Positions 1 to 5,540 of a stretch of 7,647 bases of DNA are shown here, in pieces (positions within the stretch are counted from its first letter, which is position 1; each line of letters begins with the position of its first letter). The stretch is taken from NCBI GenBank assembly GCA_963560005.1, contig CAUWNG010000004.1, forward strand, positions 1 through 7,647. The letters run 5' to 3'. The notes under the pieces were generated by a model. That model had not been told where the DNA came from and ran no database searches. It worked only from the letters and a program-made list of their open reading frames with translations. The translations under genes and the position numbers were made by a program. Origin of the DNA: CAG-273 sp963560005 (GTDB lineage: Bacteria > Bacillota > Clostridia > TANB77 > CAG-508).

Positions 1-148
1 TTGGGACATTTTCTTATTTCATTACTTAAGACATTATCACATTTCTTTCATAATATATAAAATATTTTATATAAAAATATAGAGTAATTTAAAAATTTAT
101 GATATAATGCTATTAAATAAAAAATTATTTATAAATAAATGAATAAGA

Positions 149-179
149 TATAATAATTCGAATTCTTCTTTAATTCGAA
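149..179 (+). promoter_or_regulatory. Possible promoter -10 box and inverted repeat upstream of the DUF2238-like gene
   Basis: A TATAAT hexamer lies at 149-154 and is followed directly by a perfect 8-bp inverted repeat, TTCGAATT (157-164) and AATTCGAA (172-179), around a 7-nt centre. A good -35 box is not visible 17 nt upstream, and a second TATAAT occurs at 103-108, so the promoter assignment is weak. The dyad could be an operator overlapping the start site or a leader hairpin. The rest of 1-209 is A/T-rich and shows no gene. Confidence 0.3.
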
Positions 180-209
180 CAGAAAATTTAGAAGTAATAG
201 GAGTAATAT

Positions 210-1001
210 ATGGGAAAATTTGTAAAGAAAATGAAGAAAAAATATGAAGAAACAAATAAAAAATCAATTGCAGTATATTTAACATTAAGATTATTGGTTG
301 TTATATGTATGGTATTTCAAATATTAATGGGAAATTTTGAAAATGTATTTATGTGCATATTAGCTTTACTGTTATTTACAATACCAACTATTATATCTGA
401 AAAGTTTAAAATAGGATTACCAAGTTTATTAGAAGCAATTATATATATGTTTATTTTCTCAGCCACTATATTAGGAGAAATTAATAACTTTTATGGTATT
501 ATACCTTTTTGGGATACATTATTGCATATATTAAATGGATTTTTATGTGCCGGAATTGGTTTTTCATTAATAGATTTATTAAATCAAAATAGCAAAAAAA
601 TAAGTCTTTCACCACTATATGTTGCAATTGTTGCTTTTTGTTTTTCAATGACAATAGGAATATTATGGGAATTTTATGAGTTTACAGCAGATAGTGTATT
701 TAGGACGGATATGCAAAAAGATAGGATTGTTAAAAGTATTTCTTCTGTAGAATTAAATCCAAATAGAGAAAATGTACCAATTAAGGTAAATAATATTGAA
801 AGAGCAGAGATTTATTCAGAAGATGGAACAATTACCACAATTGAAAATGGATATTTAGATATAGGTATTATTGATACAATGAAAGATTTATTTGTTAACT
901 TTATTGGAGCGATTGTTTTTAGTATTATAGGTTTTTTATATGTTAAAAATAGAGGAAAATATGAATTTGCTAAAAATTTTATACCAATAAAAAATAGTTA
1001 A
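210..1001 (+). CDS. YjdF/DUF2238-like multipass membrane protein
   Basis: The 263-residue protein is mostly hydrophobic, with about six predicted membrane helices near residues 19-41, 46-62, 74-91, 104-124, 136-158 and 227-246. A soluble stretch of about 65 residues (160-225) separates the last two. Charged or polar motifs inside the helices match what I recall of the YjdF/DUF2238 inner-membrane family: W101-D102 with H106, the LWEFYEF motif around E154, and DTMKD (222-226) followed by N230 and GA (233-234). The family has no established biochemical function and I do not assign one. The start is supported by AGGAG at 199-203, six bases before ATG. It stands alone, closed by its own terminator, upstream of the two-component genes. 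Family membership is recognised from motif pattern only, without a search. Confidence 0.7.
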   Translation: MGKFVKKMKKKYEETNKKSIAVYLTLRLLVVICMVFQILMGNFENVFMCILALLLFTIPTIISEKFKIGLPSLLEAIIYMFIFSATILGEINNFYGIIPFWDTLLHILNGFLCAGIGFSLIDLLNQNSKKISLSPLYVAIVAFCFSMTIGILWEFYEFTADSVFRTDMQKDRIVKSISSVELNPNRENVPIKVNNIERAEIYSEDGTITTIENGYLDIGIIDTMKDLFVNFIGAIVFSIIGFLYVKNRGKYEFAKNFIPIKNS

Positions 1002-1028
1002 AAAGCTATTTTAATATAAGAAAATTAG

Positions 1029-1099
1029 GGCTTTATAAATAAGACTAACAACAAGAGGAATCCTTGTAAAAAGGAACCTCTTTATTTTTTAATAAAGCC
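1029..1099 (+). terminator. Rho-independent terminator after the DUF2238-like gene
   Basis: An inner stem pairs AAGAGG (1053-1058) with CCTCTT (1077-1082) and continues after a small internal loop with TCCTT (1061-1065) and AAGGA (1071-1075). It is followed by a T-rich tract (1081-1090). An outer pair, GGCTTTAT (1029-1036) with ATAAAGCC (1092-1099), encloses the whole structure. It separates the membrane protein gene from the two-component operon. Confidence 0.8.
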
Positions 1100-1102
1100 T
1101 AG

Positions 1103-1132
1103 TATAATTAGAAAATATAATAGGGACAGGGG
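1103..1132 (+). promoter_or_regulatory. Possible promoter and ribosome binding site of the two-component operon
   Basis: Two TATAAT hexamers (1103-1108 and 1116-1121) sit just after the terminator, but neither has a convincing -35 box 17 nt upstream. AGGGG at 1128-1132, eight bases before the ATG at 1141, is the ribosome binding site of the response regulator. An activator-dependent or weak promoter is likely here by position alone. Confidence 0.35.
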
Positions 1133-1140
1133 TTGATAAA

Positions 1141-1812
1141 ATGCAAAAAATATTAATTATAGAAGATGAAAAGAAAATAAGAGAAGAATTAGAAAGATTT
1201 TTGAATAATAATGGATTTGAAGCAGTAGGATTAACAAATTTTAATAATATTGTAGATGATATATTAAAGCAAAATGCAGACTTAATATTGTTAGATATAA
1301 ATTTACCATATACAGATGGGCAATATATATGTAAAGAGATTAGAAAAAAATCAAATGTACCAATTATTATGGTTACAAGCAGAAATACGGAAATTGATGA
1401 GCTAATTAGTTTAAATTATGGAGCAGATCAATATGTAACAAAACCATATAATATACAAATACTGCTTGCAAAAATTACAGGACTCTTAAAGAGAACACAA
1501 AGTGCAGAAACTAATCAAGATCAAATTAAATGTGAAAAATTCATATTAAATATTTCACAAAATACCATTGAAACAGATAGCAAGAAAGTAGAATTGACTA
1601 AAAATGAATTTAGAATTATTTATTATCTTACACTAAATAAAAACAAAATTGTACCTAGAGAAGATATAATTAATTATTTATGGGAAAGCGAAAGTTTTAT
1701 TGATGACAATACTTTAACTGTAAATATGAAAAGATTAAGGGATAAATTAGAAGAAGTAGGATTAGAAGATACAATTGAAACCAAAAGGGGATTGGGGTAT
1801 ATATTGAAATGA
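1141..1812 (+). CDS. OmpR/PhoB-family response regulator, BceR-like
   Basis: A 223-residue cytoplasmic DNA-binding regulator that receives a phosphoryl group from the partner kinase encoded next. Residues 1-115 form a receiver domain with the acidic pair E8-D9, phosphoacceptor D52 in LLDINLPYTDG, switch residue T79, and K101 in VTKPYN. Residues about 130-223 form an OmpR-type winged helix, with the typical ELTKNEFRII-like strand and turn, the recognition-helix region around TLTVNMKRLRDKLE, and the GLGYIL wing at the end. Length is normal for the family. The stop overlaps the kinase start (ATGA), so the two are translationally coupled. The partner kinase type suggests the BceR subgroup, which usually controls ABC exporters protecting against cell-wall-active peptides; no such target is in the window, so the regulon is unknown. 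Confidence 0.93.
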   Translation: MQKILIIEDEKKIREELERFLNNNGFEAVGLTNFNNIVDDILKQNADLILLDINLPYTDGQYICKEIRKKSNVPIIMVTSRNTEIDELISLNYGADQYVTKPYNIQILLAKITGLLKRTQSAETNQDQIKCEKFILNISQNTIETDSKKVELTKNEFRIIYYLTLNKNKIVPREDIINYLWESESFIDDNTLTVNMKRLRDKLEEVGLEDTIETKRGLGYILK

Positions 1813-2822
1813 GAATAAGTAGTTTTATAAAAGAAAAAATATTATTAATCTTTTTGACATTATTAGGAATATCAATGATAGAAGTATTATTATTAGTATA
1901 TAATATAAATATAGTAATTAGAATTATAATAGGAATAATACCAATTATTTTATTAACAATTGCATTTAGCATAGAATATTATAATAAAAAATCTTTTTAC
2001 AATATTCTGAAAGAAAATATGGGAGAATTGGAAGAAAAATATTTAATATCAGAAATTATAGATACACCAGATTTTATAGAGGGAAGAATACTTAAAGAAA
2101 CAATACAAGATATAGGAAAGTCAATGCTTGAAAATGTAAATAAATATAAATACTTACAAGAAGATTATAAAGAATATATAGAACTTTGGATTCATGAGAT
2201 AAAACTACCAATAGCAGCCAGTAAAATGGTAATAGAAAATAATAAAAATGAAGTAACAAAAAGTATTGCAGAAGAAATAGATAGAATAGAAAATTATACT
2301 GAACAAGCTTTATTTTATGCTAGAAGTAATACAGTAGAAAAAGATTATACAATTACAAAATCTAATTTACAAGAAATAGTAAATTCTATTATATTAAAAA
2401 ATAAAACAATATTAATATCAAGTAATATTATTTTAGACTTGCATAATCTTGAAAAAGAAATTTATACAGACAGTAAATGGATAAGCTTTATATTAAATCA
2501 AATTATGGAAAATTCTATTAAATATTTAAAAGAAGAAAATAAAAAAATAGAAATATACGCTGAAGAAAAGAAAGAAAAAGTGATTTTATATATAAAAGAT
2601 AATGGAATTGGAATAAAAAAAGGAGAAATTACAAGAGTATTTGAAAAAGGATTTACAGGAGATAATGGAAGAATTATAGGGAAGAAATCAACAGGTATCG
2701 GATTATATCTATGCAAAAAATTGTGTAATAAGTTAGGGTTAGGATTAGAATTAAATTCTGAAAAAGATATAGGAACAGAAGTAAGGATTGTATTCCCAAA
2801 AGGAAGTTATAATAATATTTAA
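1809..2822 (+). CDS. Intramembrane-sensing sensor histidine kinase, BceS-like
   Basis: A 337-residue membrane kinase. Two hydrophobic helices (about 11-31 and 36-55) are joined by only a few residues, so there is almost no extracellular sensor. This is the hallmark of intramembrane-sensing kinases, which in Bce systems sense through a partner ABC transporter. The dimerisation box has H129 in WIHEIKLPIA, very like the WxHxIKxPIA signature of BceS-type kinases. The ATPase domain shows N235 in the N box (QIMENSIKY), DNGIGI (264-269), an F-box region VFEKGFTG (277-284) and GIGLYL (296-301). All catalytic motifs are intact and the length is normal. The ATG overlaps the regulator stop by four bases. 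The ligand is unknown. The usual downstream BceAB permease is replaced here by an integrated element. Confidence 0.9.
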   Translation: MRISSFIKEKILLIFLTLLGISMIEVLLLVYNINIVIRIIIGIIPIILLTIAFSIEYYNKKSFYNILKENMGELEEKYLISEIIDTPDFIEGRILKETIQDIGKSMLENVNKYKYLQEDYKEYIELWIHEIKLPIAASKMVIENNKNEVTKSIAEEIDRIENYTEQALFYARSNTVEKDYTITKSNLQEIVNSIILKNKTILISSNIILDLHNLEKEIYTDSKWISFILNQIMENSIKYLKEENKKIEIYAEEKKEKVILYIKDNGIGIKKGEITRVFEKGFTGDNGRIIGKKSTGIGLYLCKKLCNKLGLGLELNSEKDIGTEVRIVFPKGSYNNI

Positions 2823-2826
2823 TAAG

Positions 2827-2856
2827 TTGAAACTGGCAGATTATTGTCAGTTTCAA
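2827..2856 (+). terminator. Hairpin after the kinase gene, probable terminator
   Basis: A 12-bp stem with one G-T wobble pairs TTGAAACTGGCA (2827-2838) with TGTCAGTTTCAA (2845-2856) around a 6-nt loop, five bases after the kinase stop. The following bases are not a strong T tract, so it may be a weak terminator or an mRNA 3'-end stabilising hairpin. Confidence 0.6.
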
Positions 2857-2885
2857 TTAGTTGAAAAAGAATTAAATTTGAAGTT

Positions 2886-2909
2886 ATGCCGAAAGTGACA
2901 AAACTGTAA
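2886..2909 (+). other. Seven-codon ORF at the putative left junction, possible gene 5' remnant
   Basis: The intergenic gap between kinase and integrase contains ATG CCG AAA GTG ACA AAA CTG TAA, reading MPKVTKL then stop. Several large serine recombinases of clostridial elements begin with similar MxKVTxI residues, so this might be the 5' stub of a gene cut by integration. Seven codons are far too few to be certain, and the preceding ribosome binding site is poor. It marks the region where the attachment core should be sought. Confidence 0.15.
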
Positions 2910-2921
2910 AATTTGAAAAAT

Positions 2922-2956
2922 AAAAAAAGGCTACATTTCAATACTTGTAGCCTTTT
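2922..2956 (-). terminator. Terminator of the integrase transcript, probably bidirectional
   Basis: A perfect 11-bp stem pairs AAAAGGCTACA (2925-2935) with TGTAGCCTTTT (2946-2956) around a 10-nt loop. Read on the minus strand the hairpin runs into seven Ts (2928 back to 2922), giving a strong terminator 23 bases after the integrase stop. On the plus strand four Ts at the end of the stem may also stop readthrough from the kinase side. Confidence 0.85.
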
Positions 2957-2978
2957 CATGTTACTAATTTGTTTCTAA

Positions 2979-4106
2979 CTACATAGTTTTAGATAAAACT
3001 CGAAAGCCGTTATTCTTTATATTATAGGTAATTAATTCTATTGTTTCTATTAATTCTTCGATTGTTTTGTCAGTATATTTTTGTTCTCCAATACCTTGAC
3101 TTTTATGCCCTAAAATTCTATCAATACAAATTTTATTTGCACCTTTTCTATCTAATTCAGATCTTCCTGTTAATCTTGCTTCGTGTGAAATATGATCCAT
3201 ATTAAGTTGATTCATAAAATCATTAAAATGAATTCTATAAGTAGCATATTCAATTTTATTGCCATTTTCATCTGTAAATAAATATTTATTATTAGAATTA
3301 AAATATTTTAATATAATAGGTTTTATAATATGATGTATAGGGATTATTCTATCTTTACCAGCTTCTGTTTTTAATCCACCTATCATATAATTATCATCTA
3401 ATAAAATATTTTTTGTTTCTAGTTCTAGTAATTCATTAATTCTCATACAAGTATATAATAATACTAATACAATATCAGCTATTATATTACCTTGATGTTC
3501 CCATATTTTTTCAATTTCTGCCGTACTAAATGGAACTTTTGGTCTCTGTATTTCTTCAGGAATAATCTCTAAAAATTGTGCATATCCCATTGTAATAATC
3601 CCTTGCTCCATTGCATATTGATCCATTTTTCTGAAAAAAGATATAATATGATTAAGTTTTGAAGGGCTTAAATCTTTTACAGAATATACAACGGATTCAA
3701 AATCATGCTTTCGCAAATCAACATATTTTCTATTCCATAATATTTGAGAATTTTTATAAGAACCTGATATTTGCCACATATTAGAGATTCCCAATTTACC
3801 TATTATTTTTTTTCTAGTTTCTTTCATTATTTTTTGTTCTTCTTTAGTAGGGAATTTTTCTCGTTTAAAATCATTATATACATCTGCAAAAGTATATTGC
3901 ATTTTATCTGCATCATATATTCCATGAGACTTATTATATTCTGCCAAGCAGAAATCAGCCTCTGGTCTAGTAGAAAAATATCCAATAGGAATTTGACGAC
4001 CAGTAAAACTACTAAATGCATTATATTCTGGAACTTTGACCATCCATGGTTTTCTTCTGTTTCCAGACAGTTTAACAACTGTTCCTGTACCATTTGCTCT
4101 TTTCAT
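2979..4106 (-). CDS. int: Tyrosine site-specific integrase
   Basis: A 375-residue phage/ICE integrase that cuts and rejoins the attachment sites during integration and, with an excisionase, during excision. The N-terminal part (1-70) looks like an arm-binding domain, about 75-180 is the core-binding SAM-like domain, and 190-360 is catalytic. Visible catalytic residues are R222 in TCMRINELLEL, K246 in GGLKTEAG, H308 and R311 in SHEAR, H334 in LGHKS and the nucleophile Y344 in EQKYTD, so the active site is complete. The start at 4106 has GGAGG (4113-4117) six bases upstream. An in-frame extension of 21 codons to 4169 has no such site and would run over the promoter at 4137-4165. It is the last gene of the minus-strand cluster, 139 bases after the zinc-ribbon gene. 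No good promoter of its own is visible, so it may be read from the repressor promoter. Confidence 0.95.
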   Translation of the reverse strand: MKRANGTGTVVKLSGNRRKPWMVKVPEYNAFSSFTGRQIPIGYFSTRPEADFCLAEYNKSHGIYDADKMQYTFADVYNDFKREKFPTKEEQKIMKETRKKIIGKLGISNMWQISGSYKNSQILWNRKYVDLRKHDFESVVYSVKDLSPSKLNHIISFFRKMDQYAMEQGIITMGYAQFLEIIPEEIQRPKVPFSTAEIEKIWEHQGNIIADIVLVLLYTCMRINELLELETKNILLDDNYMIGGLKTEAGKDRIIPIHHIIKPIILKYFNSNNKYLFTDENGNKIEYATYRIHFNDFMNQLNMDHISHEARLTGRSELDRKGANKICIDRILGHKSQGIGEQKYTDKTIEELIETIELITYNIKNNGFRVLSKTM

Positions 4107-4136
4107 AAAAAACCTCCATTTTTTCATTAATAACAC

Positions 4137-4165
4137 TTGAAAAATGAAAGCTTTTTGTATATAAT
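4137..4165 (+). promoter_or_regulatory. Sigma-A promoter of the small RNA
   Basis: TTGAAA (4137-4142), a 17-nt spacer and a perfect TATAAT (4160-4165) form a near-consensus promoter reading away from integrase and into a region with no plus-strand ORF. The -10 box lies inside a dyad with 8-nt arms, TTTTGTAT (4153-4160) and ATACAAAA (4164-4171), which may be an operator. Expected transcription start is near 4172. Confidence 0.75.
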
Positions 4166-4171
4166 ACAAAA

Positions 4172-4247
4172 GTAATCACTTTTCGAAGTGGTTGCATCCT
4201 CGGATAATGTGTGTCGTCTCGCAAATGAAACACATTGTCCGTTTTTT
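4172..4247 (+). ncRNA. Predicted two-hairpin antisense RNA targeting the excisionase-like leader
   Basis: About 76 nt follow the promoter. Hairpin 1 pairs 4174-4181 with 4186-4193 (8 bp, one G-U) around a UUCG loop. A 7-nt linker follows. Hairpin 2 pairs 4201-4212 with 4230-4241 (12 bp, one G-U) around a 17-nt loop and runs into six Us (4242-4247), an intrinsic terminator. The loop begins GUCGUCUCGCA. Together with five stem bases this makes 16 nt (4208-4223) perfectly complementary to the plus-strand mRNA at 5558-5573, five bases before the ribosome binding region of the excisionase-like gene. The loop contains CUCG, which fits the YUNR U-turn motif known from antisense RNA recognition loops. 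The inferred role is to block translation of that gene, or of the tiny leader ORF before it, during lysogeny. It resembles no RNA family I can name. The structure is seen; expression and function are inferred. Confidence 0.7.
4208..4223 (+). repeat. Left copy of a 16-bp inverted repeat (RNA loop side)
   Basis: TGTGTGTCGTCTCGCA is the exact reverse complement of 5558-5573. The identity stops sharply at both ends. It spans the 5' arm end and loop of the small-RNA terminator hairpin. Such a GC-rich 16-mer is very unlikely to recur by chance in DNA this AT-rich. Confidence 0.95.
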
Positions 4248-4506
4248 AATATTCATATTTTGGACGAACAATCATCCAAATAATCCATAAGCCACCAGTA
4301 CAACAGATTAAAAGCAAGTCTAATAAAAAGTTGTATTTCTTTTTAGTTTTATTGTTAGGATTTGTAGCACTTGATGAAGAAGATGAACTGTTGTTGATAA
4401 CAATATTTTTATCAGTAGTTGATTTCATATTTTTTGTTTCTACACCACAATTTATGCAAACAACAGCTTTGTCATCTATTTCCTTTCCACAATTATAACA
4501 AAACAT
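4246..4506 (-). CDS. Small zinc-ribbon membrane protein of the lysogeny operon
   Basis: An 86-residue protein with an N-terminal zinc ribbon (C3-x2-C6, C17-x2-C20), a polar linker with seven serines (40-46) and basic residues (53-57), and one C-terminal membrane helix (about 59-80) ending in RPKYEY. The zinc finger should face the cytoplasm. It lies 16 bases after the repressor stop on the same strand, so it is probably co-expressed in the lysogen. That position and topology fit a lysogenic-conversion or superinfection-exclusion role, which is inference only. I chose ATG 4506, where the conserved-looking MFCYNCGKEI begins, with an AGAAGGG-type site 11 bases upstream. GTG starts at 4515 and 4536 are possible but less convincing. 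Its stop codon overlaps the U tract of the small-RNA terminator on the other strand. Confidence 0.75.
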   Translation of the reverse strand: MFCYNCGKEIDDKAVVCINCGVETKNMKSTTDKNIVINNSSSSSSSATNPNNKTKKKYNFLLDLLLICCTGGLWIIWMIVRPKYEY

Positions 4507-4522
4507 TATATTCACTTCCCTT

Positions 4523-5128
4523 CTATTTAAAAGCACTTTGATTTTCTGCTTTTACTACTTTACCTAATATTTTTAATTCTTTTGTTTTTTCAATTGGATA
4601 ATACGGATTCATTGCTTGTAATTCATATTCGTCATTTGTTTTTATAACTTTTCTTATCATAATAATATTATTAGTTAAAATCAAACAGGTTTGCCCTGAT
4701 TCAAAATTAAAGTTTTCAGTAATAATAGCAATATCGCCAATTCCTAATAAAGGTAACATAGAATTATCATTTATTTGTAAAGCAAAAGTTTTTTGTGGGA
4801 AAGAATCTATTATAATAATTTCTTTCACAAAAAATTTTTGTATTGATATTTCTAGATTTTCATTGTAGTCAGAGATTAATGGAATATTAGTATATTTTTT
4901 ATTATTTAAAGAAGAAGATTTTTCATTATCTTCTATACACATTAAATAAGAAGGAGAAACTTTAAATAGATTAGATAAAATTTGTATAGAAGATCTTTTC
5001 ATATTTTTAACTTCACCTTTTTCATATTTTCTAATTGCTGATTTTTGTACACCAATATATTTACCCAATTCTTCTTGAGTAAGACCATTTTCAATTCTTA
5101 ATTGTTTTATACGCTCTCCCATATTCAT
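4523..5128 (-). CDS. CI-like phage repressor: HTH plus S24/LexA-like domain
   Basis: A 201-residue lysogeny repressor. Residues 4-60 form an XRE-type helix-turn-helix (LTQEELGKYIGVQKSAIRKYE). Residues about 105-195 resemble the S24 peptidase-like dimerisation domain, with N122-S123-M-L-P and GIGDIAII. In LexA/CI proteins a Ser and a Lys make the self-cleavage dyad. Here S123 is present, but by eye the Lys position falls on R159 (MIRKVIK; K160 is next), and no Ala-Gly cleavage dipeptide is visible in the linker (65-105). Self-cleavage is therefore doubtful and induction may need an antirepressor. ATG 5128 has GGAGGTG (5136-5142) seven bases upstream. It is divergent from the Cro-like gene across shared operators, and the first gene of the minus-strand operon. 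Confidence 0.88.
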   Translation of the reverse strand: MNMGERIKQLRIENGLTQEELGKYIGVQKSAIRKYEKGEVKNMKRSSIQILSNLFKVSPSYLMCIEDNEKSSSLNNKKYTNIPLISDYNENLEISIQKFFVKEIIIIDSFPQKTFALQINDNSMLPLLGIGDIAIITENFNFESGQTCLILTNNIIMIRKVIKTNDEYELQAMNPYYPIEKTKELKILGKVVKAENQSAFK

Positions 5129-5145
5129 TACTATACACCTCCAAG

Positions 5146-5152
5146 GTGTCTT
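5146..5152 (+). promoter_or_regulatory. Repressor operator half-site near the repressor start
   Basis: GTGTCTT occurs just downstream of the -10 box of the minus-strand repressor promoter, mirroring the full operator at the cro-side start site. The second half of the palindrome is not recognisable. Binding here would give autoregulation of the repressor. Confidence 0.5.
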
Positions 5153-5153
5153 T

Positions 5154-5182
5154 ATATTATCATATATTTACAAGTTTTACAA
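5154..5182 (-). promoter_or_regulatory. Repressor (lysogeny) promoter
   Basis: On the minus strand TTGTAA (5182-5177), a 17-nt spacer and TAATAT (5159-5154) form a good sigma-A promoter upstream of the repressor ribosome binding site. It probably serves the repressor, the zinc-ribbon gene and possibly integrase. Confidence 0.65.
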
Positions 5183-5196
5183 GTATTTTTAAAAAA

Positions 5197-5203
5197 GTGT
5201 CTT
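5197..5203 (+). promoter_or_regulatory. Central repressor operator half-site
   Basis: GTGTCTTAAAAA at 5197-5208 repeats the first 12 bases of the full operator at 5265-5281, but the second half is degenerate. It lies between the -35 boxes of the two divergent promoters. Confidence 0.5.
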
Positions 5204-5231
5204 AAAAATTTAAAAAATATATAAAAAACTA

Positions 5232-5260
5232 TTGACAATAAAAAATAAATATTATATCAT
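5232..5260 (+). promoter_or_regulatory. Early lytic promoter
   Basis: TTGACA (5232-5237), a 17-nt spacer and TATCAT (5255-5260) form a near-consensus sigma-A promoter. The predicted start near 5267 falls inside the full operator at 5265-5281, so repressor binding would block it. It drives the Cro-like gene and presumably the whole plus-strand early cluster. Confidence 0.85.
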
Positions 5261-5261
5261 G

Positions 5262-5290
5262 TAAGTGTCTTAAAAAGATACAAGAAAGGA
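5262..5290 (+). repeat. 29-bp direct repeat, copy 1, containing operator and ribosome binding region
   Basis: The 29 bases are identical to 5506-5534, 244 bp downstream. The unit holds a 17-nt imperfect palindromic operator, GTGTCTTAAAAAGATAC (5265-5281), followed by AAGAAAGGA, the start of the ribosome binding site of the Cro-like gene (AAAGGAGG, 5285-5292, six bases before ATG 5299). Confidence 0.95.
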
Positions 5291-5298
5291 GGAGCGAA

Positions 5299-5508
5299 AT
5301 GGATATTAATAAACTAAAGTCAAAAATGGCATTATATGGTGACAATGGGGGAAATTTAGCAGAATATCTACAAATTTCAAGGACTACATTATCTTCAAAA
5401 ATGAATGAAACAAATGGCTCTGAATTTACACAAAATGAAATTCTAAAGATAAAAGAAAAATATTCATTAACAAGTGAAGAAGTAGATCAAATTTTTTTTA
5501 ATTTATAA
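5299..5508 (+). CDS. Cro-like helix-turn-helix regulator
   Basis: A 69-residue protein with a helix-turn-helix around residues 18-36 (NLAEYLQISRTTLSSKMN) and little else. This is the size and pattern of Cro-like repressors that oppose CI in temperate phages of Firmicutes. It is the first gene after the early promoter, divergent from the CI-like gene. ATG 5299 has a strong AAAGGAGG six bases upstream. It likely binds the same GTGTCTT operators to shut off the repressor promoter. The stop codon TAA is part of the second 29-bp repeat, so the gene is exactly framed by two operator/ribosome-site units. The Cro role comes from position and size, not from a search. Confidence 0.85.
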   Translation: MDINKLKSKMALYGDNGGNLAEYLQISRTTLSSKMNETNGSEFTQNEILKIKEKYSLTSEEVDQIFFNL

Positions 5509-5534
5509 GTGTCTTAAAAAGATACAAGAAAGGA
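5506..5534 (+). repeat. 29-bp direct repeat, copy 2, operator behind the Cro-like gene
   Basis: This is identical to 5262-5290. It includes the stop codon of the Cro-like gene, the full operator (5509-5525), and AAAGGA (5529-5534), which here serves the small ORF starting at 5541. No good -35 box lies upstream, so this operator copy may act as a transcription roadblock rather than at a promoter. Confidence 0.95.
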
Positions 5535-5540
5535 TGAAAA

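Noticed and set aside
1..60. Repeated GACATT/ACATTT-like words at the left edge, resembling an insertion-sequence end
   Set aside because: Only a few imperfect words are present, no transposase is in view and the other end is outside the window, so it cannot be supported.
1697..1972. A hydrophobic 91-codon minus-strand frame over the regulator/kinase junction
   Set aside because: It is antisense to the kinase membrane helices, which explains its hydrophobic composition; there is no ribosome binding site.
3771..4130. A 119-codon plus-strand open frame opposite the integrase start
   Set aside because: It lies almost wholly antisense to the well-supported integrase, has unusual composition rich in F, S, C and I, and no ribosome binding site; it is a shadow frame.
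4107..4169. N-terminal extension of integrase to 4169
   Set aside because: A strong GGAGG is placed exactly for ATG 4106, and the extension would cross the plus-strand promoter region without its own ribosome binding site.
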